Positions 50,014-58,340 of a DNA stretch of 64,000 nucleotides are shown here, one piece after another; the stretch's first letter is position 1; each line of letters starts with the position of its first letter. Made by a program: the position numbers and the translations under genes. This DNA comes from Stomatohabitans albus (GTDB lineage Bacteria > Actinomycetota > Nitriliruptoria > Euzebyales > Euzebyaceae): assembly GCF_036336025.1 (NCBI RefSeq), contig NZ_JAYKKE010000001.1, positions 62,001 through 126,000 of the forward strand. The letters run 5' to 3'. Below the pieces are notes generated by a model that did not search any database, had not been told where the DNA came from, and was given only the letters and a program-made list of their open reading frames with translations.

Positions 50014-51491
50014 GACAGTTTGGCTCTCAACAGTTCATTGACCAGCCCAGGATTAGCCTTCCCACGGGTGGCCTTCATGATTGGCCCCATCAATGCACCC
50101 ATTGCTTTGGGATTACCTGCCCGAACCTTGTCCGCGGCATCTTGGTTGTCAGCGATCACTTGGTCAATAATGGCCTCGAGTTCAGCGGTATCACTCATCT
50201 GGGCATGGGCAGGAGCTAGTTCCGCAATGCTTCCCTCCCCAGCTAAATAGCTCAGCAAGACCTTATGCGCCCCTTGAGTAGCAAGAGTGCCCTTAGTGAC
50301 AAGTTCAAGTAGCTCAGCCAGGGTTGTCCCATCAAGCAGCTCATTGACATCACGGCCGGTTTCATTTTGCCAAGCTGCAACCTGGTTGGTTAACCATTTC
50401 GCCACATCACTGGGGTTAGCTTGGGCAGCCACCGCCGCATCATAGAGCTTTGTAAGCCCAGACGAATAGATAATGCCTGCCGCTTCAGCATCAACACCCT
50501 GGTCCATCATCCGCGCCCGTGTGACAGCCGGTAACTCCGGCAAGGTTTCGCGGATTGATTCAATCCATTCAGTGCTGGGGTTAATGTCTGGTAAGTCGGG
50601 GCAGGGGAAGAACCGGTAGTCATCAAGGGTTTCTTTCCGCCGCATCGTGCTGGTCTTACCCGTATCTTCATTGAAGTGCCGAGTCTCTTGCACCAGCGTT
50701 TCCCCCGATTCGATCGCGTCAATCTGACGGCGGATTTCAAAGGTGATTGCTCGCCCTAAACTGCGCACACTATTCAAGTTCTTCACCTCGGCACGGACCC
50801 CAAACGGTGTGCCTGGCTTGTGGACACTCACATTAGCGTCACAGCGCATTGACCCTTCTTCAAGCCGCGCATCACTAATGCCAAGTGCGGCAACAATTTC
50901 ACGCAGCGCACTTAGATATGCCTGGGCTTGAGCCGGTGTGCGCATATCGGGCCGACTCACACATTCCAGTAAAGGCACCCCGGCCCGGTTGTAGTCCAGC
51001 AAGGAGTGTTCAGCACCGTGGATACGTCCACTTTCACCAACGTGCGTGGATTTACCCGTGTCTTCTTCCATATGGATACGTTCAATGCCGATACGCCACA
51101 TTTGCCCGTCAACGTCTACATCCAGATAGCCATTTTCACAGATCGCCACGGTGTATTGGCTGGTCTGATAGTTCTTTGGCATATCGGGATAGAAATAGTT
51201 TTTACGGCTGAAATGACTAGTCGGGCTAATCGCACAATTTGTAGCCAACCCGATTTTGATGGCATCAGCAATGGCTTGGTGATTGACCATGGGCAGCGTG
51301 CCTGGTAAGGCAAGGTCTACCGCACCGACAAGGGTGTTCGGTTCGGCACCAAAAGCGTTGGGGGTGGGGCTGAACATTTTTGTTTTGGTATTGAGTTCAA
51401 TATGAACTTCGAGCCCAATAATCACTTCCCACCCATCAACAAGGTGGTCGGTCCCAGTCATCTGATCGGCTGTCATTGGTTGTCCCGTCAT
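50010..51491 (-). CDS. gatB: Asp/Glu-tRNA(Asn/Gln) amidotransferase subunit B
   Basis: This is the kinase/tRNA-binding subunit of the GatCAB complex, 493 aa. It activates misacylated Glu-tRNA(Gln) or Asp-tRNA(Asn) by phosphorylation so that GatA-derived ammonia can amidate it. The N-terminal signature GWEVIIGLEVHIELNTKTKMF and the motifs SHFSRKNYFYPDMPKNYQTSQ (shortened here as YFYPDMPKNYQ) and DYNRAGVPLLECVS are characteristic. The C-terminal YqeY-like tail contains NPKAMGALMGPIMK. It starts 2 nt after the gatA stop. Several in-frame ATG codons near the N-terminus leave the exact start open by up to 10 residues. Confidence 0.97.
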   Translation of the reverse strand: MTGQPMTADQMTGTDHLVDGWEVIIGLEVHIELNTKTKMFSPTPNAFGAEPNTLVGAVDLALPGTLPMVNHQAIADAIKIGLATNCAISPTSHFSRKNYFYPDMPKNYQTSQYTVAICENGYLDVDVDGQMWRIGIERIHMEEDTGKSTHVGESGRIHGAEHSLLDYNRAGVPLLECVSRPDMRTPAQAQAYLSALREIVAALGISDARLEEGSMRCDANVSVHKPGTPFGVRAEVKNLNSVRSLGRAITFEIRRQIDAIESGETLVQETRHFNEDTGKTSTMRRKETLDDYRFFPCPDLPDINPSTEWIESIRETLPELPAVTRARMMDQGVDAEAAGIIYSSGLTKLYDAAVAAQANPSDVAKWLTNQVAAWQNETGRDVNELLDGTTLAELLELVTKGTLATQGAHKVLLSYLAGEGSIAELAPAHAQMSDTAELEAIIDQVIADNQDAADKVRAGNPKAMGALMGPIMKATRGKANPGLVNELLRAKLS

Positions 51492-51493
51492 CG

Positions 51494-52996
51494 TTATCCC
51501 TCCAATGCATTGGCACCACGCGGGGCCAGGTCAAGGGCTAAATCGGCTTCCAGCGCCGCAGCAACACGCAAAATAGTGGCCTCGGCCATTGGTTTACCAA
51601 CCAGTTGAAGCCCGATGGGTAACCCTTCTGTCTGGCTGAACACCTCCCCGTCCGCAAAACCCACCGGCACACTCATGCCAGGCAGACCAGCCAAGCTTGC
51701 GGGCACGCTGTAAATGTCGCTGAGGTACATGGCGAGCGGGCTTCGGGTCGCGTCATTCAGTTTGAACGCGGGGCTCGGTGCTGTCGGGGTCACAATCACG
51801 TCGAGATCATTAAACGCGTTCGCAAAGTCGTTAATGATGAGGGTTCGTGTGCGCTGGGCCCGCCCAAAGTATTCGTCGTAGCTGCCCGCACTCAACACAT
51901 GTGTCCCAATCATGATGCGCCGCTGTACCTCAGGGCCAAAGTTGGCGCTTCGCGTATTGGCCATCATCTCAGCCGTGGTTGCCCCATCCACACGGGTCCC
52001 CCATCGAACCCCATCATGGCGGGCAAGGTTTGAGCTTGCCTCAGCCGGGGCAATGATGTAATAAGCCGCTAACCCGTACTGGGCAAAGGGTAATTGGATT
52101 TCAACGATCTCAGCACCCAATGCTTCCAAACGCGTGAGGGCATGGCGGGTGGCATCAGCGACACTCGGGTCACAGCCCTCACCGAGATGTTCAGGCACAT
52201 AACCGATTCTCATCCCTTCAATGCCCTGGTCAAGCCCAGTGGTAAAGTCACCGGCGGCATCAGGCAAACTGGTGGCGTCCTTCGAGTCATGAGAACACAT
52301 GACTTCAAGACTCCACGCCACATCTTCAACGGTGCGCGCAAACATACCGGCCTGGTCCAAACTCGACGCAAAGGCCACCAACCCATAGCGGCTTGCGCGC
52401 CCATAGGTGGGTTTAATCCCAACCACACCACACACACTGGCAGGTTGCCGAATAGATCCGCCCGTGTCGGTGCCGGTGGCAAGGGGGACTTGGAAGGCGG
52501 CAACTGCTGCACTTGACCCACCGGATGAACCACCGGGAATACGGTCCAAATCCCACGGGTTATGGGTTAATCCATAGGCACTCGTTTCTGTGCTCGATCC
52601 CATAGCAAATTCATCCATATTGAGCTTGCCAAGGGCAATGGCATCAGCATTGCGAAGGTTCTCAACCACAGTGGCGTTAAAGGGTGGCCGGTAGGTTTCA
52701 AGCATTTTTGACCCGGCGGTAGTGGGTACCCCTTTGGTGCACATCAGGTCTTTGATCCCAACCGGCACCCCAGCAAGGGCCCCAACAGGAGCCTTTTTCG
52801 CCCGACGAGTATCAACATCGGTAGCATGCGCTAAGGCGTCATCGGCCATCATGGCCAGCCAAGCCCCAATATGAGTATCAGTGGCCGCAATCCGATCAAG
52901 GTGCGCGTTTGTCACTTCAACGGCACTCACCTCACCACGTTCAAGGAGGTGGTGCAGCCCTTTAGCAGTCTCGCGGGTTAAATCTGTCATGGCCAT
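51494..52996 (-). CDS. gatA: Asp/Glu-tRNA(Asn/Gln) amidotransferase subunit A
   Basis: This glutaminase subunit of the amidase-signature family (500 aa) releases ammonia from glutamine or asparagine for the tRNA-bound amino acid. The Ser-cisSer-Lys triad is visible as Lys82 (VGIKDLM), Ser157 (PGGSSGGSSAA) and Ser181 (TGGSIRQPAS), matching the spacing in characterised GatA. The start codon is followed 6 nt later by a second ATG. The gene lies 3 nt after gatC and 2 nt before gatB, so the three form one operon in the order C-A-B. Presence of this complex suggests the organism lacks a dedicated GlnRS and/or AsnRS. Confidence 0.97.
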   Translation of the reverse strand: MAMTDLTRETAKGLHHLLERGEVSAVEVTNAHLDRIAATDTHIGAWLAMMADDALAHATDVDTRRAKKAPVGALAGVPVGIKDLMCTKGVPTTAGSKMLETYRPPFNATVVENLRNADAIALGKLNMDEFAMGSSTETSAYGLTHNPWDLDRIPGGSSGGSSAAVAAFQVPLATGTDTGGSIRQPASVCGVVGIKPTYGRASRYGLVAFASSLDQAGMFARTVEDVAWSLEVMCSHDSKDATSLPDAAGDFTTGLDQGIEGMRIGYVPEHLGEGCDPSVADATRHALTRLEALGAEIVEIQLPFAQYGLAAYYIIAPAEASSNLARHDGVRWGTRVDGATTAEMMANTRSANFGPEVQRRIMIGTHVLSAGSYDEYFGRAQRTRTLIINDFANAFNDLDVIVTPTAPSPAFKLNDATRSPLAMYLSDIYSVPASLAGLPGMSVPVGFADGEVFSQTEGLPIGLQLVGKPMAEATILRVAAALEADLALDLAPRGANALEG

Positions 52997-52999
52997 GTC

Positions 53000-53299
53000 C
53001 TATTCTTCACCGATGATGCGCGGAACCCGGAATTGTTCAGCTTCAACCGCTGGTGCATTCAAGAGCACATCATCACGTGACAATGGTTCACCTATCTCGG
53101 TATCCTCACGCCACACATTGACTTGGCGGAATGGGTTCGCCGTTGGTTCGACATCATCCACGCCGGGAGCCTGGGCGATGGTTTGGGCATAGGTCAAGAT
53201 TTCATCTAGCTGTTGAGCGTAGGTATGAATCTCGTCATCACTTAACGCCAACATGGCCAGCTTGGCCACGTGGGCAGTTTGTGCTTCAGTTAAGGCCAC
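53000..53299 (-). CDS. gatC: Asp/Glu-tRNA(Asn/Gln) amidotransferase subunit C
   Basis: This small scaffold subunit (99 aa) holds GatA and GatB together. It shows the family pattern: TEAQTAHVAKLAMLALSDDE at the N-terminus, the LDEILTYAQTIAQAPGVDDVEP middle (as LDEILTYAQ ... GVDDVEPTANP), and RDDVLLNAPAVEAEQFRVP at the end. GTG 53299 is chosen because GAGGAGG lies 6 nt upstream and the family N-terminus starts here; earlier in-frame starts would run into the divergent ptsI promoter. It is the first gene of the gatCAB-prenyl synthase operon. Confidence 0.95.
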   Translation of the reverse strand: MALTEAQTAHVAKLAMLALSDDEIHTYAQQLDEILTYAQTIAQAPGVDDVEPTANPFRQVNVWREDTEIGEPLSRDDVLLNAPAVEAEQFRVPRIIGEE

Positions 53300-53405
53300 T
53301 GACAACCTCCTCGATACAGGGTTTGGACCCAAATATTCAATAATTATGGTGACCAGTCGAAAACTGGGTGAACCATTTTTTCCAATTCGTGCAAGACTAC
53401 GAGAT
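53300..53405. promoter_or_regulatory. Divergent promoter region between gatC and ptsI
   Basis: This 106-bp AT-richer gap must drive both gatC and ptsI. It contains an inverted repeat CCAGT-N5-ACTGG at 53353-53367 and an AATAATTAT stretch near 53338-53346, which could be -10 material. No operator can be named. Confidence 0.4.
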
Positions 53406-55133
53406 ATGAGCCACTCCATCACAGGACTTCCAGCAGCAACAGGTTCCGCTCTCGCACCTGCGTTCATTCTTCGGACTGAACACGCAGTTGCCGACCGAAC
53501 ACCGGGTACCCCGGAAGAAGAAACGACCCTGCTTGAGCAAAGTATCGCAACGGCTATCGAGCAACTTCAAGACATCGCCGCCAAGGTGAGAGATGAGGTT
53601 GGAGAAGAAGAAGCCGGCATTTTTGATGCCCATGCCATGTTTGCAGGGGATCCTGCCCTCGCTGATATGGCAAAAGGTGACATTGCCAACGGCACCCGTG
53701 CCGACATTGCGGTGGCAACCGCATTCACCACGTTCAAAGAGATGCTGATGAGCACCGGCGACGAATACATGATGGCCCGTGCAGCAGATATGGATGATGT
53801 CAGCAACCGTGTCCAGGCCATCATTAACGGGGTGGACTTGACCGTTGCGGTGCCATCCGAGCCAAGCGTCATCATTGCTGAAGAACTCACGCCAAGCCAG
53901 ACCGCAACACTCCCCAAGGAACTGATGGCCGCACTCGTCACCGAGAAGGGTTCAGCAACGAGTCATGCGGCCATTTTGGCCCGTGCTGCTGAGATTCCAG
54001 CTGTCGTTGGAGCTGAAGGCATCATTGCGGCAGTTGAGCCAGGAACCTTGGTAGGGGTTAACGGCGCAACGGGGGTGATGGTGATTGATCCTGATGAGCA
54101 TGAAGCTGAAGAGATAGAGCTGCGGATCCAGCGTGAGTCTCGCCGGAAAGAATCCTTGGCTGAACTGGTGAACACACCTGGGCAGACCAAAGACGGGCAG
54201 CGTGTTGAGCTTGCGGCCAATATTGGCGGGCTTGAACACCTACCTCTAGCCGTTGCTCAAGGAGCTGAAGGCTCGGGCCTGGTGCGCAGTGAACTTGTCT
54301 TCCAAGACCGCACCACAGCTCCAACGGCTGAAGAGCAAGCCGAATTTTATGGTAAAGCTCTTGCCGCCTTCCCAGGCAACCGTGTGGTAATTCGCACGAT
54401 GGATGTGGGGGCAGACAAGCCCCTCCCCTTCGTAAACCAGGACCCTGAAGAGAATCCCGCACTTGGGGTGCGCGGGGTGCGGTTAAGTTTGGAACGTCCC
54501 GACTTATTTGACGCGCAGTTACGCGGGCTACTCATGGCCTATCGTGATACCACTGACGGTGGGCGTTTAGCCATCATGTTCCCAATGGTGTCGGTGGTGA
54601 GTGAGTTTAAGGCGGCTAAACAACGCACCTTGGAAATTGCTCAAGAGCTTGGGGTAGATACTACAAACCTCGAAATCGGCATGATGATTGAGGTACCCGT
54701 AGCCGCATTATTGGCCGATCAACTTGCCGAGTACGCCGACTTCTTCTCAATTGGTACGAATGACTTGGTGCAGTACCTATTTGCGGCAGACCGCCTTGAT
54801 AGTCGTTTAGCCAAGCTGGCTCAATACTTGAACCCTGCCGTGATCCGGTTGATTAATCAGGTCGTGAAAGGGGCGAACCGTCACGGTGCTTGGGTAGGGA
54901 TTTGTGGTGAATCAGCGTCTGACCCCGCGATGGCTGTGATTGCCGCCGGCCTTGGGGTTCGCGAGTTATCCATGACCCCAACGGCCATTGGTGAGGTGAA
55001 AGACACCTTGCGCAATCTCACGATGAATCAGTGTAATAACGCCGCTGAATTGGCGATGAATTGCACGACCAGCCAAGAAGTCCGTGAGCGGGTGATGGAG
55101 ATTATCTCAGAAGCCCGAGGGCGCTTAGGCTAA
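53406..55133 (+). CDS. ptsI: PTS enzyme I (PEP-protein phosphotransferase)
   Basis: This first general protein of the sugar phosphotransferase system passes phosphate from PEP to HPr in the cytosol. Its 575 aa match the length of E. coli enzyme I. The N-terminal domain (GLPAATGSALAPA) leads to active-site His187 in GSATSHAAILARA. The PEP-binding barrel shows RTMDVGADKPLPF, NPALGVRGVRLSL, MMIEVPVAALL, SIGTNDLVQYLFAADR and the C-terminal active Cys in GICGESASDP. No HPr or enzyme II gene lies in the window, so partners must be elsewhere. ATG 53406 fits the family N-terminus; no strong ribosome binding site is seen. Confidence 0.96.
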   Translation: MSHSITGLPAATGSALAPAFILRTEHAVADRTPGTPEEETTLLEQSIATAIEQLQDIAAKVRDEVGEEEAGIFDAHAMFAGDPALADMAKGDIANGTRADIAVATAFTTFKEMLMSTGDEYMMARAADMDDVSNRVQAIINGVDLTVAVPSEPSVIIAEELTPSQTATLPKELMAALVTEKGSATSHAAILARAAEIPAVVGAEGIIAAVEPGTLVGVNGATGVMVIDPDEHEAEEIELRIQRESRRKESLAELVNTPGQTKDGQRVELAANIGGLEHLPLAVAQGAEGSGLVRSELVFQDRTTAPTAEEQAEFYGKALAAFPGNRVVIRTMDVGADKPLPFVNQDPEENPALGVRGVRLSLERPDLFDAQLRGLLMAYRDTTDGGRLAIMFPMVSVVSEFKAAKQRTLEIAQELGVDTTNLEIGMMIEVPVAALLADQLAEYADFFSIGTNDLVQYLFAADRLDSRLAKLAQYLNPAVIRLINQVVKGANRHGAWVGICGESASDPAMAVIAAGLGVRELSMTPTAIGEVKDTLRNLTMNQCNNAAELAMNCTTSQEVRERVMEIISEARGRLG

Positions 55134-55148
55134 TCCAGGGAACGAGTA

Positions 55149-55176
55149 AGGGCGTACCCGTTGTGGGGTACGCCCT
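55149..55176. terminator. Terminator after ptsI
   Basis: AGGGCGTACCC at 55149-55159 pairs perfectly with GGGTACGCCCT at 55166-55176, 16 nt after the stop. It can serve the minus-strand operon ending near 55185-55409 as well. Confidence 0.8.
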
Positions 55177-55184
55177 GTTGGGTG

Positions 55185-55430
55185 CTAATCACTCCGTTGT
55201 GGTAAGGAGAAGGCTGCCCCGAGGATTGACTCCAAACCCACAGAGTGATTGAACGAGTCCATTCCATGGAATACACCTTTGGTCTCAATGCGTTCACCCG
55301 TTTTCACATCCCACTGCTCTACTGCAAATGGTTGTGCCGCACCAGGAAGAACTATCACACCAACTAACGCTACCGCACCATAGGGTGACGTGGAATCAAC
55401 ATTGTCACCTAGAGAAGTCGGCGGAACCAC
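55185..55430 (-). CDS. Possible small gene or remnant after the VWA gene
   Basis: A frame of 81 codons from GTG 55430 overlaps the end of the VWA gene by 22 nt and ends just before the ptsI terminator. The product has a hydrophobic stretch (AVALVGVIVLPGAAQPF) followed by a polar segment with plausible protein character (VEQWDVKTGERIETKGVF). I recognise no family, and there is no ribosome binding site. It may be a coupled small protein, a remnant, or non-coding. Confidence 0.25.
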   Translation of the reverse strand: MVPPTSLGDNVDSTSPYGAVALVGVIVLPGAAQPFAVEQWDVKTGERIETKGVFHGMDSFNHSVGLESILGAAFSLPQRSD

Positions 55431-56362
55431 ACCAGGTTCATCACAAAGGCAGCGAGTAAGAAGACAACCCCGACCAGAATCCAAGGCCAGGTGAATTCGT
55501 TATAAACCAATTCTTTGCCTGCCGAGGTGCCAAGCTCATCAAAAATCTTGGTGAGGGATGCCTGATTAGCTGTTTCATAAAACTGCCCATTCGTAATAGA
55601 GGCAACCTGTTTAAGCTCATCGGGGGCAGCCGGGGCGGGATAATACAATCCATCAACCCAGATCTCCCCTTGCCCGGTACCAAACACGATCGTTGACACG
55701 GGAATATCTGCGTCTTTGGCCTGTTGGGCGCCCCAGTCTGATGGGTTCCCAACGGTGGTTTCGCCATCACCAAGCACCACAATCGTGGCACCTTTCGTAT
55801 CGTCCACGTTGCGATTACGGAGATCAGCTTTAATCATCTGTACGGCTGAATTGATCGCATCGCCCATTGCGGTACCAAAATCCGGCTGAGCTTCTTGGAG
55901 TGCCCGCTTCACTTCGTCACGCGATACCCGTGGGTTTACTGCTGGAGTGACCGTTTGATTAAAGAGCACAAGGCCAAGACGTGCATTATCAGGTACCGCA
56001 TCAACAAAGCTCTCTGCGGCCTTCTTGGCCGCTTCAAGCCGGTTTGGACTCACGTCTTTGGCTAGCATCGACACACTGATATCAAACACCAACACGACGG
56101 TGGAGGCCTCAACATCTTCATAATGTTCAGCCTGTGGCCCAGCTGCAGCGATAATGAACAGGCTACTTGCTACTAACATCCCTATCCCGGGGACAATCCC
56201 ACGCCATGATGGGCGAGCCGACACCAAGCCCTCGAACAGACTGGTATCAGCTAAGCGCAAGGCGTACGTTGAACGCCGATTTGCCACCACAGCCCACGTA
56301 ATAGCCACTAATACCGGTGCAATCAGTAGAAGGAGCAATAGTGGACGGGCAAAGGTAATCAT
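55409..56362 (-). CDS. VWA-domain membrane protein (BatA-like)
   Basis: This membrane protein (317 aa) has N-terminal helices (PLLLLLLIAPVLVAITW and near 58-76) and a C-terminal helix (FTWPWILVGVVFLLAAFVMN) that flank a von Willebrand A domain. The metal-ion adhesion site is present as Asp94-x-Ser96-x-Ser98 in VFDISVSM, with the Thr in the GTAMGDAINSAV loop and Asp in VVLGDGETTVG. BatA-like proteins are the usual membrane partner of MoxR ATPases and DUF58 proteins, which precede it here. Its ATG overlaps the DUF58 stop by 4 nt. The biochemical role of such modules is chaperone-like or stress-related, but not defined here. Confidence 0.93.
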   Translation of the reverse strand: MITFARPLLLLLLIAPVLVAITWAVVANRRSTYALRLADTSLFEGLVSARPSWRGIVPGIGMLVASSLFIIAAAGPQAEHYEDVEASTVVLVFDISVSMLAKDVSPNRLEAAKKAAESFVDAVPDNARLGLVLFNQTVTPAVNPRVSRDEVKRALQEAQPDFGTAMGDAINSAVQMIKADLRNRNVDDTKGATIVVLGDGETTVGNPSDWGAQQAKDADIPVSTIVFGTGQGEIWVDGLYYPAPAAPDELKQVASITNGQFYETANQASLTKIFDELGTSAGKELVYNEFTWPWILVGVVFLLAAFVMNLVWFRRLL

Positions 56363-57270
56363 GAGGCCTTCCTTGCTACCGTTCCGCTCATGGCCTGAAG
56401 CACCCGTTGGCGTTCGAGAACCTGGCTAATCATTTGGGTTACCGGGTCCTGATCGGTCCGAATCACCCACTCTTGGGCCCCGGCATGTTGGATTTTGGCT
56501 TTGATCCGTTCTTGACGAACAAGGGCTTGCCGGTGATAGGCCTCTCGGATCCGCTTGCTGGTGGTATCGACACTGAGCTGTGCGTTTGTTTCGGGATCTA
56601 CGAGACGAACCACACCGACATCAGGTAAATTCAAATCAACAGGATCAACGATACGAATACAAACCGTGTCATGGACATGGGCTAGAGCTGAGAGCGGGCG
56701 CTGCCAATCCTTGTCTAAAAAGTCGCTCACCACTGCAACAACGCCACGGCGCGGATGCAGCTGACTTACACGCTCCATCCCCTGGCCAAGGGAGCGTTGA
56801 CCACCTTCAGCCGGTTCGTTCGCCCAACGCCCGAGTTGGTGCATCACTGTTGCGATATGCTCCGTTCCGCTTTGGGGTTTCCACCAGCGCTCCCTACCAC
56901 CTCGGATGCCCAAAACCCCAAACTTATTCGGCCCTCGGGAAATGAGATAGCCGAAGGCCGTTGCCGACACTTGGGCGATCCGCGCCCGGGTATCACCACG
57001 CGTGCCAGTCAGCATTGATTCGCTCTGGTCACAGAGCACCACCGCAGTTACTTCACGGTCAGCAACCACGTCTCGCACGTAGGTTTCACCTGTACGAGCT
57101 ACAAGGGCCCAATCAATGCGACGAACATCGTCACCATGCTCATATAAGCGGGCATCACCAATTTCTGAACCTTGGCCGTGACGCACACCCAATACGTCAC
57201 CGTGAAGCATCCCATTCAGCCGTCTCGCTAATACAAACTCCAGACGGCGTAATTCTTGCGGATTAATCAT
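56359..57270 (-). CDS. DUF58 protein of a MoxR module
   Basis: This cytosolic protein of 303 aa shows the DUF58 pattern: N-terminal FVLARRLNGMLHGDV, GSEIGDARLYEHGDDVRRIDW, then a VWA-like fold with LCDQSESMLTG (DxSxS) and VVAVVSDFLDKDW. DUF58 proteins occur between moxR and VWA genes, as here, and are thought to help assembly or activation of membrane or secreted proteins. Start and stop overlap the neighbouring genes by 4 nt each, indicating tight co-translation. Confidence 0.93.
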   Translation of the reverse strand: MINPQELRRLEFVLARRLNGMLHGDVLGVRHGQGSEIGDARLYEHGDDVRRIDWALVARTGETYVRDVVADREVTAVVLCDQSESMLTGTRGDTRARIAQVSATAFGYLISRGPNKFGVLGIRGGRERWWKPQSGTEHIATVMHQLGRWANEPAEGGQRSLGQGMERVSQLHPRRGVVAVVSDFLDKDWQRPLSALAHVHDTVCIRIVDPVDLNLPDVGVVRLVDPETNAQLSVDTTSKRIREAYHRQALVRQERIKAKIQHAGAQEWVIRTDQDPVTQMISQVLERQRVLQAMSGTVARKAS

Positions 57271-58340
57271 GCCCCTGGACCGGTTGGCGCTGGAACGGTG
57301 GTTAAGACATGGTAGAGAATCTCATCAATCTCTACTTCATCAGCAATCGCGTCAAAGGAACGCCCGATACGGTGATTGAGCACATCGGCAGCAACGTCAT
57401 ACACGTCCTGAGGTTCAACATGGGCGCGACCACGCAAGAGCGCCAGCGCCCGTGCCGCTTGCACCATCGCAATTGACGCACGCGGGCTAGCTCCCCATGC
57501 AATCATGCGTTCCAAGCCCGGTAACCGGAAGGCACCCGGTTGGCGGGTTGCCATGGCGATGCGCACGGCATAGTCAGCAACTGCTTTGTCTATATAGATC
57601 GTCATCGCAGTCCGCTGGAGTGCGCGCACTTCGTTGATACTAATCACTTGGCGGACCTGTTCATGCCCAACGCTGGCACGGCGCACAATCTCCATCTCTT
57701 CATCTATGGATGCTGGGTAGTCAATCAGCACGCGCATCATGAAGCGGTCCCGCTGTGCTTCGGGGAGCTGGTGAACCCCTTCTGAATCGAGTGGGTTCTG
57801 GGTAGCCATCACCAGGAATGGCAGCTCAAGTTTGTGTGTTTCACCACCAATGGTGACCTGGTGTTCTGCCATCACTTCGAGGAGTGCACTTTGCACTTTG
57901 GCTGGGGCACGGTTGATTTCGTCAGCCAGCACAAAGTTGGCGAATACCGGACCAAGCTGAACCGAGAAGGCTTGCTCATGGGCCTGCCAAATCCGGGTGC
58001 CGATGATGTCAGTTGGCAACAGGTCTGGCGTGAACTGGATACGGCTCATCGTGCCACCCATCGTGGCAGACAGGGTATTCAATAATTGCGTTTTACCCAA
58101 TCCTGGCGGCCCTTCCAAGAGGCAGTGGCCATTGGCCAGGAGACAAACCATGACACGCTCAATGACCCGTTGCTGCCCCACCATGACCTGATTAATTTCT
58201 GCAAGAACTTGCGTTAACTTCGCACCGGCTTCACGGGCGGTAAATACCTCCGGTGTGCTCGGCTGTTCAGATGGTGCGGAAGGTTGTGTTTGAGTGGTAC
58301 CAAAAGGGACGGTAGGTTCAGGAAAATCAGTCAAAGTCAA
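57267..58340 (-). CDS. MoxR-family AAA+ ATPase
   Basis: This AAA+ ATPase (357 aa) has Walker A GPPGLGKT at 77-84, Walker B in LADEINRAP, sensor-1 Asn in MATQNPLDSEG and the arginine-finger/sensor region in LPEAQRDRFMMRV. The C-terminal lid has WGASPRASIAMVQAARALAL, which is characteristic of MoxR. It probably provides ATP-driven remodelling for its DUF58/VWA partners. The ATG overlaps the preceding membrane-protein gene by 14 nt. The N-terminal ~35 residues are a Pro/Thr-rich tail not usual for the family. Confidence 0.95.
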   Translation of the reverse strand: MTLTDFPEPTVPFGTTQTQPSAPSEQPSTPEVFTAREAGAKLTQVLAEINQVMVGQQRVIERVMVCLLANGHCLLEGPPGLGKTQLLNTLSATMGGTMSRIQFTPDLLPTDIIGTRIWQAHEQAFSVQLGPVFANFVLADEINRAPAKVQSALLEVMAEHQVTIGGETHKLELPFLVMATQNPLDSEGVHQLPEAQRDRFMMRVLIDYPASIDEEMEIVRRASVGHEQVRQVISINEVRALQRTAMTIYIDKAVADYAVRIAMATRQPGAFRLPGLERMIAWGASPRASIAMVQAARALALLRGRAHVEPQDVYDVAADVLNHRIGRSFDAIADEVEIDEILYHVLTTVPAPTGPGA

